Shown: positions 1 through 10,596 of the stretch, in pieces | How the letters are laid out: each line of letters begins with the position of its first letter | Numbering within the stretch: the stretch's first letter is position 1 | Assembly (NCBI GenBank): GCA_008802785.1 | Contig: VUYT01000046.1 | Location: 1 to 64,000 of the forward strand | Direction of reading: 5' to 3' | Source: Symmetrospora coprosmae | Taxonomy: Eukaryota; Basidiomycota; Cystobasidiomycetes; Symmetrosporaceae | DNA length: 64,000 bases | Translations under genes and position numbers: made by a program | The notes under the pieces: generated by a model | Seen by the model: only the letters and a program-made list of their open reading frames with translations | Databases searched by the model: none | What the model was told of the DNA's origin: nothing

Positions 1-949
1 CAATTTGATACACTGCTTAACGTAATAGCAATTCGGCGGATTAGCAAGCTATTATTTTGCACGGGTTTGACTGTATGACATGCTTCCTCCCTCCGAACAC
101 ACGAAGCTGCATCGACACGGAAGTCTCGACCCTCTTGTGTTTGACTGCGACGGACAGGGTTGTGACAGCATATCCAGACGTAGAGACACGAGCTGATTCC
201 ACGTCGACTTGGCGGTAATGGAAGTATGATTTGTCTCTCCTGACAATAAATCACACGGTGAAGCAAGCTTCTGGTCGTGCTCTGGTACGCTTTGGCTTGC
301 ACCATCTGCGAGCGACTCTGTGCGCCAATGCTCCTAGCTTCTCTACTGTCACAACATCAAGGAACAAAGTACTGAAGATCTGGCACACTGCGTTATCACC
401 TTGGGCTTGTGCTGCGGCTCGGGCCTTGCATGATCTTGCTTGATCTGGCTGTCATTCGAGACCATAATGCGCCAGCTGTTTCGAATCGCTTATCGTCGGA
501 ATCTCATTTCTCTACTGATCGGCTGACTCTTGCTCCAACCGGCTCGCGACGGCCCTGATGTGCCCGGTGAAACGCAAATGCGCTGCAAAGTTGTCCAGAG
601 TCTCGCCTGGTCCTGGTTTATACACCTTACCAGGGCAGTCTGCACAGGACGAGCATGAAACGGGTCAGACTCTGCAGCAACACTGCTCAGAAAGACTGTG
701 AGCGACATACCAAAACACTTGAGTCGGAATTCCATTGGCTCGTCTGGTCCAGCAGCACTACGCGGCTTTTCCGTGAGGCCAAACTGATCGTCGGGGCTGA
801 GTACGGCATGCAAGATCGCAACGCATCAGCCAGGCAAGCGCATAGCTTCAGCCGCTTGGAACGGGCTACTGACCGCTCGGCTTTCAGCTTCTCCAGCTGG
901 TGGCTCAGCCACGGAGGCGGTTCCTGCGGCGAGAAGTAGCAGGACCGAA
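1..949. other. Left-edge sequence without a recognisable gene
   Basis: This stretch lies 3' of the minus-strand SNF5 gene, whose stop codon is at 950-952. Short open frames exist on both strands, but none shows a recognisable domain, a plausible splice pattern or a sensible composition. It may hold the SNF5 3' UTR and part of a neighbour lying off the left edge. I see no tRNA, repeat or mobile element in it. Confidence 0.5.
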
Positions 950-3900
950 TTAGTCTCGTCCGACAGGCAGGATCCTTGCTGTTTGGCTCACCAGCTGCAA
1001 TTTTTTCCGTGCTGTCGGACCTCGACTTATGCTTCGCTCCCGCCCGGGTGGCGGAGATGCAGATTGCGCTGCAAGCTGCTGACTCTTTGTGCGGTTGGGG
1101 GAGAGGCGGATGGTTGGGAGCGCGGGGTGTGGTGCCAGGTTGCCGCCTTTCGCATTCTGCTGCTGCTGCTGTGATCCAGGGTGCTTTGGCAGAGGCGAGT
1201 GCGATGCTTCCTGCTTGACTCTGCCAGACGATGGGTGGGGGCCAGGTCGCGGTTTGGGAGGAGGTGACATCTGGCTCGACTGCTCCTCCTGGCCTCTAAG
1301 AGAAGGCGGCATGGGCGGTAGCCCCTTGCCACCCAGTTGCTTGCCGCCAACACCGTGTTGACGCTGGGATGGCTGTTGAGTGGCCTGACCGCCTCGCTGC
1401 ATGTGCGTGGGCGGTCGACCGTAGGGTTGGGAGGAACTGACGTCGGAGTCTCCCCTTGGCCGCCCTGCAGTCTGCTGAACGCCAAAGTATCCACTTTCGG
1501 TTGCGAACGAGCTATCATTGGCATCTGGCTTGTACTCCCCATCGGAGTCCTGGTCGAAGTTACTTGCCGGTGAATCGGCAGCCATTGCGGCAGGCGTGGA
1601 GGCGATAGATCCCCCACGGCTGAAATCCTGTACAGCCGGTCGCGCGTTGGCCGCTGAGGCCATGGATGCAGCATGCTGTAGAGCGATGTGGTAGTCGGGG
1701 TCTGTGTTGTATTCACAAGGTCGGAGCTTGCCCTTATTGGCTTGCCAGAATTTGCTGCATGCTGCACACATCGTGTTCGGCCCTGCCGGTCCTTTACGTC
1801 TGCCAATAGCGACAGGCTCTGGGACACCGCAGTCTGTAACGCAGCCAAGGTGATGCCGAGTCAGCCCATGTGACAAGCCTTCTGCGCTGCCAGGCGAGAG
1901 CCAGAGACCCACTTGTGCAATGCCATTTGCCGTCAATGATGTTGGGCTTTGTGGTGAGCTCTGTGCGTGTCCATCCTGGTCTGTTGTTGAGCTTCTTAGA
2001 CGGGATCTTCTTGGGGACAGCAGCGGGGGATGCAGTGCCGGCAGCACCTGAAAGGGCGCCCGTCTCGCCCTCGACTGCGAGTTGCGCAGCCGGTAGTCTG
2101 CCTCGTCTTTTCACGACTTTTGTAGGCTTGTTTGCCATCATGGCGGCAGGATAGTTGAGATCTCCAAGCCCCGTTGCTGCATTGCTCGCCGCTGTCTTGG
2201 GCGCGCGTCGCGCAATCGGCGAGTCCACATGAGGGGCGGGTCCGAGATTTGTGACAGGGACAAGCGGGAAGGGAGTTGCCGTCTCGTATTGAGCCACGGC
2301 AGGCCCTGCGTCTTCCGCGATATCCACTTGCATGTCTGGCACATCCAGCTTGGCCCCGGGCGCCGGCAGGATCGTTCGCGCTGTATGCACGGGATCCCGG
2401 TCAGGAAGCGTGACAACGTTGCGTCGATTGTTGCGCGCTCCACGCTTCTGCCGCCGAGTATCGCGCTGCCGCTCCTTCTCTCGATGCTCGAGCTCGAGCA
2501 GATTCAGCTTCTCCAGGTGTGGTGTCCAGGCTTCGATATCATGGCCGCGAACAACGTCTGTCAGCGTCGGTTGAAAGGCTGGCCTCAGCTCATCGTGTAG
2601 GATTTGGTCGCCCTTGATGTGTCTAATGGACGATAGCGAGCGGGCGTATGCATCGATCTGTTCACGGATGAGATGCACAATGGCAGTGCTAAGAACGAGC
2701 AAGCAGAGAAGGCTTCAGCGTGATACTCTCCGAAGTTCAACAGGTATTGGTACGCACCGAAACTCCCCAGGCAAGCCGAGATCAGCGCAATACACGCTTG
2801 CGAAGTCTTCGGGCGAGTTCTGCGTGTCTGCGACATCCCACTCGAACTGGTCTCGAAGGTTGAGGTTGTCGACCGCGATGTCGAGCTGTATCACGATCCG
2901 AAGTTCATCGTTGCCGCCTTGCAGAGGAGCCTGCACCTGGATTTGCGGTACGCCCTCTTGACCATCTCCTGCAACGTCGTCGGCCCAAGGTATGCTCGCC
3001 ACCTCCTGCCCGACTTCGACGTTTTGAGCGAGCTTCACCTTCTTGCGCCATCCGTCCCACCACGAGCCTTCGTCTCCTTCATCGTTGCCATCTTCAAGAA
3101 CTCGCTCTCCGGTTGTCGCAAGAGGGTCTGCCGGCTGTGTGAGCGGATCAGCCGGCTGAACAGAAACCACGGCAACCATGGCGGCCTGTGGCCGCGTCGA
3201 CCCAACACCAGTGAAGAGCGTCCGGGGATGTAGTTCCTCCGCCTCTTGGTACTGCTTGATCTGCTCGTTGATGGATGAGACGATGTTGCCATGAAACGGA
3301 TCTGGCGGTAGCAAAAGGTCTTCGCACAGGATCGTTGCAAAGGTTGCTGGCGTGATGAGCGTGTCTGACCGCACGACCCAGGACATCAGCTGTGATCTGA
3401 CACGTCCTCACGTGTCTTGCCGGGACCAACTCACCATTGACGTTCCACGTAAAGGTGTCTGAACACCGACGGCCTTCGTGCTCAATGTCCAACCGAATAG
3501 GAATAAGCGTCTCCTCCATCGCTGCGATTGATCGGAGATCACGCTTGCTGAATTCCAGCCACGGCCGCCGTTTCCGCTTGCCGCGGGAGAGGTCCTTCTC
3601 GAACTGCGCTCGACTGCGTACGCGGTACTGCGGCTCGGCGTCCTTCGTCGCGCGGAGCTGGGCAAGCGCCGAGTGCGCCTCCTGCGCGATGGCCGCCGCT
3701 TCCCGTGCAGCCTGAGACGCGCTAGCCGCGGCCGCTGCTGCGCTCTTTGCCTTCTTGCCCTGCTGCTGCCCGGACCCTTGCTGTTGCTTCGCGCGAGCAG
3801 CGGCCAGCGCCTGTGCCTGTGCGAGCGTCTGCGATGCATGTGCCTGGGCAGCTTGCGCACGCGCAGAAGCCTCGGCTAGCCGGCTGTCCTGTCCGTCAGC

Positions 3901-6128
3901 TCCAGCTGCACCAACGGGTCCAAGCCAGTCCTGGGCCCGTACGAGCTCCAGTGCCATTTCGTCTAGCTCCTGTTGCATCCGCTCCTTGTCTTTGGAGAGG
4001 AGCTCGACGCTGCGCAGGTCTTTCTGCATCCAACTGCCAACGTTCCGCCGTTCGAGCGTGGTGTATTCTGGGATGGCGGTATCTGCGGCGGCTGAGGTAG
4101 AAGCTTCCGCTGAGCCCGACGTCATCGATAACGAAGGTCTACCTTGAGACTCAGGAAGTGAGCCTGGCATCCAGCTGGTACGCGTAAAGAGCGATTGTAT
4201 GGGCAGCCCTTGGCCCTTCTGAGCGATCTCTCCCAGTCGCTTCATTAGCATGAGCTGATCCATGCTTGGCCGGCGCGCTGGGGACGGGTGCGTAGCCTGT
4301 ATTTGCGCTTGAGCTTGTGAGCCTTGCTGCAGACCGGGCTGTAGCGGAACGGCGGGGTAGGTGTTGGCCGAGGGACGAGCGAGCCCGGTGCTCTGGCTCG
4401 CTGGTTGCATACCATGAGCAGGAGGCGGATGCTGGATCTGGGGCGGTAGAGCCTGGGAGTTTAGCGATTGCTGTGCTGGCAGCGGCCCTGGCCGTTGCCC
4501 CTGTGACATGGCCAGCATGGCTTGCTGCTGCTGCAGGAATTGCGCCTGCAGATGCGGCGGCAGTTGTTGAGCCTGCTGCTGAAACTGCGATGAGGTGGGT
4601 AGCTGAGACGTCGAGGCCATCGGAGTGCCGTTCGCCGATGGTGGTGGGCCTGCCTGTCCTGCAGTCTGCGGCTGCTGTTGTGGAGGGGCATACATCGAGG
4701 GAGGAGGCATTATACTTTGTTGCGGTGGGCTTCCAGCGGGCAGAGACGCTTGATACTGCCTCTGTGGTTGCCCTTGCTGGCTCTGTGGCCTATGTCCAGG
4801 TTGTAGGGGCGCTTGCCCTAGCTGTTGGGGCTGAGGCTGAGGCTGAGGCTGAGGCTGAGGCTGAGGCTGTTGATGTTGCTGCTGCTGCTGCTGTTGTTGC
4901 TGCTGCATTCGCTGAGCCTGCGCGTGCATCTGAGCCTGTGCCTGCGCTTGTGCCTGCAAGTATGCCTGCAGCTGGGCTGGGTTGGCTTGCATGGTACGTT
5001 TTTGCTGGTCGGATCGGACAGTCAGCTAAGCAACTCGCGCCGGATATCTGGCGACCGACAGTTGCGGGAAGGCACGCCTAAAAAGAGCTGTGCGCGACTT
5101 ACTTCGTCGGTCAAGCCGGCCAGCAAGGCCGCAGGTGCTTGCAGTGGTACTTGCTGCTGGTGCTGCTGCTGCTGAATGGTTGATGACGGTCTCAGGAGGG
5201 GCGCGGGGCCACGCATCTGCGCACCGGGAGCACCCTGTGGATACCCTTCGCTCGGGGCAGGTACACCACTCATCCCCGCCGCGGAGGGCGTGCGGAAGTT
5301 GCCTGGGTGCACGGTCCCCATTGGCATCTGTGGCCTCCCCCCCATTTGCATCGGCGGGTGCGGCGAAGGCGCGGCATGCTGTCCAGCTGGCGAGCCTACA
5401 CTCATGCCGTTCACGCTGCCTGGAGGCAGGGTTCCGCCTCTGTTGGGCGGTATACGCGCCTGCCCTGGCGTGGATGCGCCTGTCGGACCGGCGGCGCCAG
5501 GCGAGCCAGCGGCGGCATTGCTGGCAGCGACAGCGGCCATCATCTGTGCCTGAACATGCGGAGGCAGCTGCTGGATGTACTGCATGCTGGGGACAGACAT
5601 ATTCGGCGGGAAGGCCAGCGATGGCCGCTGCTGTTGCTGCTGCTGTGTCTGACCAGGGCCGGCTGGCAACGGCTGCTGCTGCTGCGGGAACGGAGACTGC
5701 TGCTGTGGTCTCTGGGGCTGCATGCCAATCTGCTGAGGCTGCTGCTGCTGCATGGCGAAGCCGCCTGCCTGCTGCGGTGGGAGCTGGTACTGGGGCGGCA
5801 TTGGCTGCTGGAGCGGCTGCTGATGCTGATGCTGCTGCTGGTACGAAAAGGCGGGAGGCCCCATCCCGACAGCCTGTCCTTGCCCTTGCCCTTGCCCTTG
5901 CCCTTGCCCTTGCCCTTGCCCTTGCTCTTGCCCTTGCCCTTGCTGCTGTGCATAGAATGGCTGCTGGTTAGGCGGACTTCCTGCCGGTGGTGGTGGTGCT
6001 CCTCCTGCATGATTCGGATGTGCCTGGAATGGCTGTTGCTGCTGCTGTAGCTGCGGCTGGAAGCCTCCTTTTGGCTGCGCATACTGAGCATACTGAGGCG
6101 GCTGCGGCTGCTGATGTTGCTGTTGTAC

Positions 6129-6159
<31 letters not shown>

Positions 6160-6191
6160 TGCTGTTGTGGCGGATTCACCGACGGGGCCAT
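950..6191 (-). CDS. SNF5: SNF5/SMARCB1-type SWI/SNF subunit with a GATA zinc finger
   Basis: Core subunit of a SWI/SNF-type chromatin remodeller acting in the nucleus. Five exons on the minus strand: 6191-5103, 5004-3435, 3364-2758, 2688-1913, 1833-950, giving about 1641 aa with consistent phases. Residues 1 to about 700 are Q-, P- and G-rich and prion-like, with several poly-Q runs. The two SNF5 repeats follow: repeat 1 at about 850-935 (LIPIRLDIEHEG, FTWNVNDTLITP, rebuilt across intron 3434-3365) and repeat 2 at about 1035-1090 (IVIQLDIAVDNLNLRDQFEW, then GLPGEF joined to RTAIVHLIREQI across intron 2757-2689). A GATA-type finger (WHCTNC...MCAAC, about 1343-1370) is also rebuilt by splicing, at intron 1912-1834. 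The tail is disordered. Fungal SNF5 proteins with a GATA finger are known, and RSC subunit Sfh1 is the alternative. The ATG at 6189-6191 opens directly into poly-Q. Confidence 0.9.
4831..4909. repeat. Hexamer and CTG/CAG tract coding PQ and poly-Q in SNF5
   Basis: Repeated GGCTGA units (coding alternating Pro-Gln on the minus strand) run into a CTG-rich trinucleotide stretch coding poly-Gln near the start of SNF5 exon 2. Both lie in the disordered part of the protein and are likely length-polymorphic. Confidence 0.7.
5879..5944. repeat. CCTTGC hexanucleotide array (about 11 units) in SNF5 exon 1
   Basis: A nearly perfect tandem array of a 6-base unit, with one unit differing by one base, coding a Gly-Gln repeat on the minus strand. 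The same unit recurs at 12041-12062, 16791-16813 and 26814-26834. Confidence 0.85.
6130..6168. repeat. CAG/CTG trinucleotide tract coding N-terminal poly-Q of SNF5
   Basis: A mostly pure CTG run on the plus strand that codes poly-Gln directly after the first eight or so residues of SNF5, with a few interrupting TTG (CAA) units. Confidence 0.8.
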
Positions 6192-7446
6192 GCTTTCTGG
6201 TTGCTCCTCAGCGGCTTGGGCAGCATGGGGCGCAGGGTAGAGTGGAGGGGGAGGGGGAGGGAACGAGGAGGAGAGGGATTTGGCCGTGTTGCTGCGATTG
6301 AATGTGTGCAGTCGAGTCTACACTTGTGCACAGTAGTGTCGCGACTACTCTGTGCTCTTTAGCAGCAGGACCCTCTCCCGGATGACATGGTTAATGAGCG
6401 CGCGAGATGGAGCAGAGGACCAAGGGCAAGCGACATTGCGGGCAGGGAGGCAAGGCAGCACAGGAGGGACGGCAGGAGAGAAGGGGGGAAGGGCCAATGG
6501 CAGCAGAGAGAGGAGAAAAGGATTGCAACAAGGACAACGAAGAGCCAGCTGGTGTACATACTGAGAGAGTGACATCAAACGTCAGCGAGCCCGCTGCAGC
6601 CTTCTCAGCCGTCAGCCGCACCCCTGATACTCCCGGAGCCGCCGCCGATTTGGGGGGGGAGGAGGCAACGGAGAGTGGCAAATGGACCGCAGCCCGGAGC
6701 GCCCTGGTCGGTCGGGTGGGCAAAAAAGGCCGGGTCTTTGGCACAAGCTCTCACTCTCCCGCCCCACAATGCTGATGAGACGAGCGCAGTGGGCGCAGGG
6801 TTGTGTCATCAGAGAAGACGATTGGACTGCCGAGACAACTTGGCTGCTACGGTATCGCCTTAGTTTAAGTCTGCTTGAATGCGAACTGCTCCTTGAGTGC
6901 TGTCTCCTTCCCATCTCGTCTCCTCCTCCGCGCTCTGCAGATCAAGGCCAGCTCTCATGCTGTGGCTATACAGTGAACACACGCCAGCAACAAAGGCAAC
7001 GAGCGGTCTTCCTGCATGCACCAGCGCTCGTCCTTCCAAGGGCAGAAAGCCTGCGCCAGCTCAGTGCGCACTGCCCTTTCCGCAACGGGCCACCAGTCAT
7101 CGTCTCTTGGGCGCTGCCCCCCTTCAAACAGCTTGCAAACAGCTTGCAAAGGGCATTGGCAATCGTTCTACAGTAATTTGCCTTCTAGTCTGACCTTCTC
7201 AGCTTGGCCGGAAGTGCGCAGCTGCAACTCTTTCCTCGTATGCGCAAGCTGCTGCGCCTTCCCTCAAAGTCTGCACATCGCACATCAACCGGCGGAAGCG
7301 GCCTTACGTGACGCAGATAATGGCTGGCATTCCGCAGATCGACTCTAGATACATCCGCGGGAGTCTCGCATCCGTCTCTGAGCGTCCGCACCGAGGCCAG
7401 CTACGGACAGACAGACTCCCTCCCTCTGCCTCCCGCCGTCTTCGCC
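6192..7446. promoter_or_regulatory. SNF5 5' region and ERD2 3' flank
   Basis: About 1.25 kb between the SNF5 start and the ERD2 stop. It should hold the SNF5 promoter and 5' UTR, read leftwards. Next to the ATG is a G-rich plus-strand stretch (about 6225-6262) with at least four G runs, followed by purine-rich sequence to about 6540. No open frame here has a recognisable domain. Confidence 0.4.
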
Positions 7447-8861
7447 TCATGCTGGCAACTCGAACCTAACGAGGAACAGATGCCACGTCAGCGCTTAGAA
7501 ACATTTGATTGTCTCGCTCTCTTCCAGCCACGTCCGACTCACTTCTGGCCATGCATGACCCTACAAGAGGGCGGGCGGGAAGGAGAAGCATCAGGCCAGG
7601 TCAGCAATAAAGGCGGATGCGACGAGACAGCTAGCACGCACTTTGTGTAGTAGACTGATCAGAGATGCCCAGATACAGCAGAGTGTCAGTCAAGCAAACC
7701 GGAGTCCGCTGCTCCTCGTCAAGCGAGAGAAAAGCACGCACTGTAGAAAAAGTCGGCATACAGGACAGTCTGCACAATGCCCGCCGTGATGGCGATGGGA
7801 TCCAACGTGCGCGAGATGAGGCCCGTGAGCGGGTCGCGCTCAAAGTACCGGTATATCCAGTTTGGGATGTAGAGCGCGCGGTACAGGCCCAGCGCAAACA
7901 GGTAGTGCGCAGTGATGGTCTCGGCCTCGCCTGTCCGGCTCAGCATGAACAGCTGCGGCAGAATGGCAACGCTCTCGAGGAAGATGGAGAAGGACCAGAG
8001 CACTTCGACAGGGGTGCTGCAAGGGGAAGCGAAAGCGGGGCGCCAGGCGGTCAGCGTCGCTTCACTTCGACTGCAGGTCCACGATAGCGCGACGGGCGGC
8101 ATCTAGCTCACAAGCGGTAGTTGAAAATCAAGCCGAGGACTGCACTGGCGATGAGCAGATACTCGATCTTGAAGGTGTCAATCGCTGGATCTTGCGTTGG
8201 GCTGCGGGACGTGCAAGCGCACGTAGCAATGAAGCGGAAGCGCAGTGAAGGAGGATCAGCGGGCCACTCCTATCGCATGTCGCCTATGACCAGTCTCGGA
8301 AGCGGCCGCTCAGGCGCCGTCCACGCAGATGGCTTCTCCCGACTGCATGCGTGCGAGCCGCCGCGAGGAGTCCCAGCTTCCAGCGAGGCGCGTCCGGTCC
8401 CATCGCGCCCACAGCGTGTGCAGCGTCGCGCCCACAGCGTGTGCAGCGACTCCGACTCACCGGTACTTGACCTTCATGAGGTAGACGATCCAGGCGCTCG
8501 ACCCGAGGAAGATGAGCTTCATGACGGTGTTGTAGAGCGAGTAGTGCGGGCCCGTGAGGAGGTCAATGTACCGCGTCGCAAAGACGGTGAGGTACAGCGC
8601 TTGCGTCCGGAACGAGATGCCGCGGACAGAGCGCGACTTGTGGATCTTCTGGATCAGAATGAGGACTGCGAGTGCGAGTGCGCACACGCGCGAGTAAGAC
8701 AATGCCCGTCAGCTCGTGCGTGGCCCCCACCCAGCGTGCTGCCCCAGCCCCGTGCCTGGGCTTGCTGGGACGTGCAGGCGTGCAGGGCCCGCGGTTGGAG
8801 CCTGCAGAGACTGACTGGAGGCGAGGTGCGACAGGTCGCCCAGCAGCCGGAAGAGGTTCAT
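7447..8861 (-). CDS. ERD2: ER lumen protein-retaining (K/HDEL) receptor
   Basis: Seven-helix Golgi/ER membrane receptor that returns escaped HDEL/KDEL proteins to the ER by COPI traffic. Exons on the minus strand: 8861-8816, 8665-8461, 8201-8112, 8016-7742, 7654-7642, 7560-7543, 7465-7447, giving 221 aa, the usual family length. The start [15 protein letters not shown] is canonical, and [34 protein letters not shown] and [11 protein letters not shown] follow. The C-terminus reads IYYTKVMHGQKFELPA only if three tiny exons of 13, 18 and 19 nt are spliced in. That ending matches the conserved ERD2 tail, so I trust them. Reading through the first or second tiny exon gives stops and unrelated sequence. 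The gene is isolated, with an open 5' flank above 8861. Confidence 0.93.
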
Positions 8862-9790
8862 GGTGGCTAGATGCTACTGCTGCGTGTGGGATTGAGCTGC
8901 TCGTCCCTGCTAGCTCGAGCCTGGATGGCCGTACCGTGCTTGAGAGGCGCGCGTGTGTGGGTGGCTTCCGCGGCTTGACGCTTCTCTGACTGGCTCTGCA
9001 CTAGCAAGCCTGCAAGCGGAGGCAGTGAACTGATGCGAATGTGGTCTGTCGTCCCTCTATGCTTGACGAGCTGTCGCTGGTGTTGTAACCAAGGCAAAGA
9101 TGTTCAGAGCGGACCCGGCTCCTCTGACACGCTGGCAGCTCGCTCGTGCGTGCGGCTCAGCTTCCTGCCCAAAGTCCGACATCAGGAGAACAAAGGCGCA
9201 GCTCTCAACTTAATCGAAAGATGAGGAGCCCTCGCAGAGTGTCTACGGTGAATCTCGTGACGCATGGCAGCAAACCGCACAACCTCGTCTCTTCGTAGAC
9301 AAGTACCAGGCATTGCCTAAGCCCTTCACATACTTGACCACGCCGCTCGAGCCGGCCTCATAAGACCTGAGAGGAGCCTTCGTGTCGCGCGGCATTGATC
9401 TGCAAGGAGACGGCAGTCACTATGATGAAAGGAGAAGGAGGTTCCGCATTTGCACACGCAGGGTAAGTACAGAGTGCAGGATGAGGGAAGTGAAGCACTG
9501 ATCGGATATCTCGCCCACTGCCCTGAGTGGGACACCACCGCGCGGAACATGCGTCTCGCCACTCATTCATCTCTCCTCCTACCCTTTGTGCCTATGCAGC
9601 TTGCCCCTCTTACCGTTTCCATCTTTGAGCGTCGAGAGACGGCGGAGCTTCCCAATGTTAAGCGTCGAGAGACGGCGGAGCCTAGGAATCGAATGCCACG
9701 TCAGCGAAGAATCTTCCATGTCTGCCCGTGGCGGGAGACGTCTCAACTACAGTATGCGCACGTCTCCTTGTCCGTGCAATTTGCATCTCA
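8862..9790. other. ERD2 upstream region and 3' flank of the secreted-protein gene
   Basis: No gene recognised. It should hold the ERD2 promoter on the left and the 3' UTR of the next gene on the right. The one notable structure is a 21-bp direct repeat at 9628-9648 and 9661-9681. Confidence 0.4.
9628..9681. repeat. Direct repeat, two 21-bp copies 33 bp apart
   Basis: Copies at 9628-9648 and 9661-9681 begin AGCGTCGAGAGACGG and look identical over 21 bases, with 12 bases between them. They lie just downstream of the stop of the small secreted-protein gene. Function unknown; they could be a 3' UTR element or a simple local duplication. Confidence 0.75.
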
Positions 9791-10042
9791 TCAAGGGATG
9801 GGACCGGCACCGGCAGCAACGCAAGCAGCCATGCAGACCCCAAGCGTGGCGTTGCAGGCGAGGGCAGCGGGACCGAGGGCAGCCCCAGCAGCTGCGATGC
9901 ATGCGACATGTACGGAGTTGCACCCGCTCTGGCACATGCCGTAGGCTGCTGGGGCTCCGAGGACGGGACTGGCGATCATGGAGAGACCGATGGCGATCGC
10001 CGAAACGAACGAGAAGGCTGGCGAGAGAGTGAAGAGCTTCAT
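9791..10042 (-). CDS. Small secreted cysteine-rich protein (zygote-specific-protein-like)
   Basis: An intronless frame of 83 aa. Residues 1-30 form a clear signal peptide (MKLFTLSPAFSFVSAIAIGL, then Ala/Ser/Pro residues ending in VLGAP). The mature part is about 50 aa, rich in Ala and Gly, with six Cys in the order CQSGC, AC, AC, VC, AAC. The pattern YGMCQSGC...VACIAAAGA...ALACNATLGVCMAAC resembles small fungal proteins annotated as zygote-specific or EZY-like, which are widespread secreted proteins without a proven function. I chose the ATG at 10040-10042 because it opens the signal peptide. The frame stays open further upstream, but that extension would bury the signal. It could be an effector-like protein; that is inference. 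Confidence 0.75.
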   Translation of the reverse strand: MKLFTLSPAFSFVSAIAIGLSMIASPVLGAPAAYGMCQSGCNSVHVACIAAAGAALGPAALACNATLGVCMAACVAAGAGPIP

Positions 10043-10596
10043 CGCGTGTCTCGATGCTTCAGAATGTGAGTGGGGTACCTGGAGATTGCGACGTGGAAGG
10101 CGAAGATGTGTGGAAACAGGACCGAGACTGGCCGAGGCTGCGCAGGAGGATGTCCAGCTGCCCGCATCGGCCTGTGCAGATTCTTCGTCCATCGATGCCG
10201 TTGTTCTTCCTTGCGTGACGTATGCATGACGTTGCCGTTGCTCTTAACCGCTTCGAGCCTCTCCGCTAGCATCTAGCAACTCGCGTTGAACACCCTCGAT
10301 TCCGGTAACCTTGGAGCAGGCGGGGCCTGACGGAGGTGGCCTGACGACCGAGCCTCAGAGGGTGGACGCGCTGCAGCGACCATGTGTTTGAGCGGGTTGC
10401 CGAGGTTGTGTCAGTGTCCGATGGGTACCATGACTGATGAGAATCGGCCAGAGCTGTCTGCTGCGCACTCGCAGTCCTCTCGCCCTGCTCTCCCATGCTC
10501 TCCTTCCCTTTCCTGACACTTGGCACAACAACATCATGATCCTGCCGTGGCCTCTTGTGTTTCGGGAATGGCGCCTCCTTTGCCCCTTCCCGGCAT
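10043..10596. promoter_or_regulatory. Upstream region of the secreted-protein gene
   Basis: About 550 bp between the secreted-protein start and the cyclin H stop at 10597-10599. It likely holds the promoter of the secreted-protein gene (reading leftwards) and the cyclin H 3' UTR. No recognisable coding sequence or RNA gene. Confidence 0.4.

Noticed and set aside
4317-5971. Long plus-strand open frames (254 and 293 codons) across the SNF5 N-terminus
   Set aside because: They are the complement of CAG-rich coding DNA and consist of Ala, Leu or Ser runs; the minus-strand SNF5 frame explains the region completely.
7475-7488. A TGACGTGG element in the last ERD2 intron, also present near 9694, as an unfolded-protein-response site
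   Set aside because: It lies at the 3' end of the gene rather than in its promoter, and an 8-base match is expected by chance at this scale.
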